Source: Scheffersomyces stipitis CBS 6054 (Eukaryota > Ascomycota > Pichiomycetes > Serinales > Debaryomycetaceae). Taken from it: a stretch of DNA of 64,000 nucleotides. The stretch is from NCBI RefSeq assembly GCF_000209165.1, contig NC_009042.1, positions 1,178,001-1,242,000 on the forward strand, in the 5' to 3' direction. A program made the translations under genes and the position numbers. Shown one piece after another: positions 63,594-64,000 of the stretch (positions are counted from its first letter, which is position 1; each line of letters opens with the position of its first letter). The notes under the pieces were generated by a model. The model was not told the origin of the DNA, ran no database searches, and saw only the letters and a list, made by a program, of their open reading frames with translations.

Positions 63594-64000
63594 TTTGATA
63601 AGTGAACTATGTGTGAATGTTAATTGCTAAAACCTATAACAAAAATAGTTACAAAGCAGCCAAAAGATTGGTATGGGAATTGAGGAGAATACAGAATCTG
63701 AAATAGCAGACTTGAAAGGAAACGAAAATGAAATGGTTCAATTGAGTGGAGAAATAAAATGAAGTTTGTACTGAAGGTTGAAATAATCTATGGTAAAAAG
63801 TGAGAGTGGCGATTCTGGAAAAGTGCGACATCGCGACATTGTCTCCATAATCACTATGTTTATATATATAGTAATTTATATAAATATAGAAAGATCTGGT
63901 CTAGCTACGTCAATGAAACATATTATCAGTCAAGAGAAGTATATGAATCACTATTGACTTGTGTAACTGCCTTATATCCCTTTTTTTCAATCATTTCTTC
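63594..64000. other. SCL1 upstream region (runs off the window)
   Basis: 407 bases upstream of SCL1. Contains a TATATATA tract (about 63861) and CGACATCGCGACA (63826-63838). The neighbour beyond the edge is unknown. Confidence 0.5.

Overview
The window reads as ordinary chromosomal DNA of a budding yeast. Most genes are intron-poor and widely spaced, one gene carries a yeast-type intron (GTATGT donor, TACTAAC branch point, CAG acceptor), and there is a single nuclear tRNA gene. POX18 (the PXP-18 type peroxisomal sterol carrier protein), an animal-type glutamate/sulfinoalanine decarboxylase, a class I chitin synthase of the Candida CHS2/CHS8 group and a LYS14-like regulator together point to the CTG-Ser clade (Debaryomycetaceae). 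Scheffersomyces (Pichia) stipitis is my best guess for the species; that is inference. In-frame CTG codons are absent from PMA1 and POX18 but present in VPS8, the chitin synthase and RSE1. Proteins given here were read with CTG as Leu; in the CTG clade these positions would be Ser.

Layout. 1-7.5 kb: POX18, COG7, PET191 (minus strand, with an 11-nt first exon missed by simple ORF finding) and RAV1. 7.6-9.4 kb: two unrecognised minus-strand membrane proteins. 9.4-13.5 kb: a gene-poor stretch with tRNA-Arg(CCU) and one doubtful ORF, leading into PMC1 (vacuolar Ca2+ pump). 17.8-27.4 kb: a PLP decarboxylase, an UNC-93-like transporter and RSE1 (SF3b splicing factor). 27.8-32.2 kb: FKH2 and SWD1, both minus. 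32.6-34.2 kb: a small secreted-protein ORF inside a region of broken, coding-like fragments with a duplicated promoter element. 34.5-44.4 kb: an ERP-type p24 protein, VPS8 and a chitin synthase. 44.4-53.7 kb: PMA1 (plasma-membrane H+-ATPase) with nearly 4 kb of gene-free DNA upstream and 2.6 kb downstream. 53.7-60 kb: PUF4, a short candidate gene that seems to need a +1 frameshift, and a LYS14-like zinc-cluster factor. 61-64 kb: ERG4, whose promoter has three sterol-response (TCGTATA) sites, converging on SCL1 (proteasome alpha1).

The genes do not form a pathway cluster; they are housekeeping genes of secretion and endosomes (COG7, RAV1, VPS8, ERP), ion pumping (PMC1, PMA1), gene expression (RSE1, FKH2, SWD1, PUF4), cell wall and sterol synthesis (chitin synthase, ERG4) and proteolysis (SCL1). 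I see no transposon, CRISPR array, virus or toxin gene. I found no clear new biological system. The observations most worth checking are the possible +1 frameshift gene at 56.5 kb and the decayed or duplicated locus at 32.6-34.2 kb.
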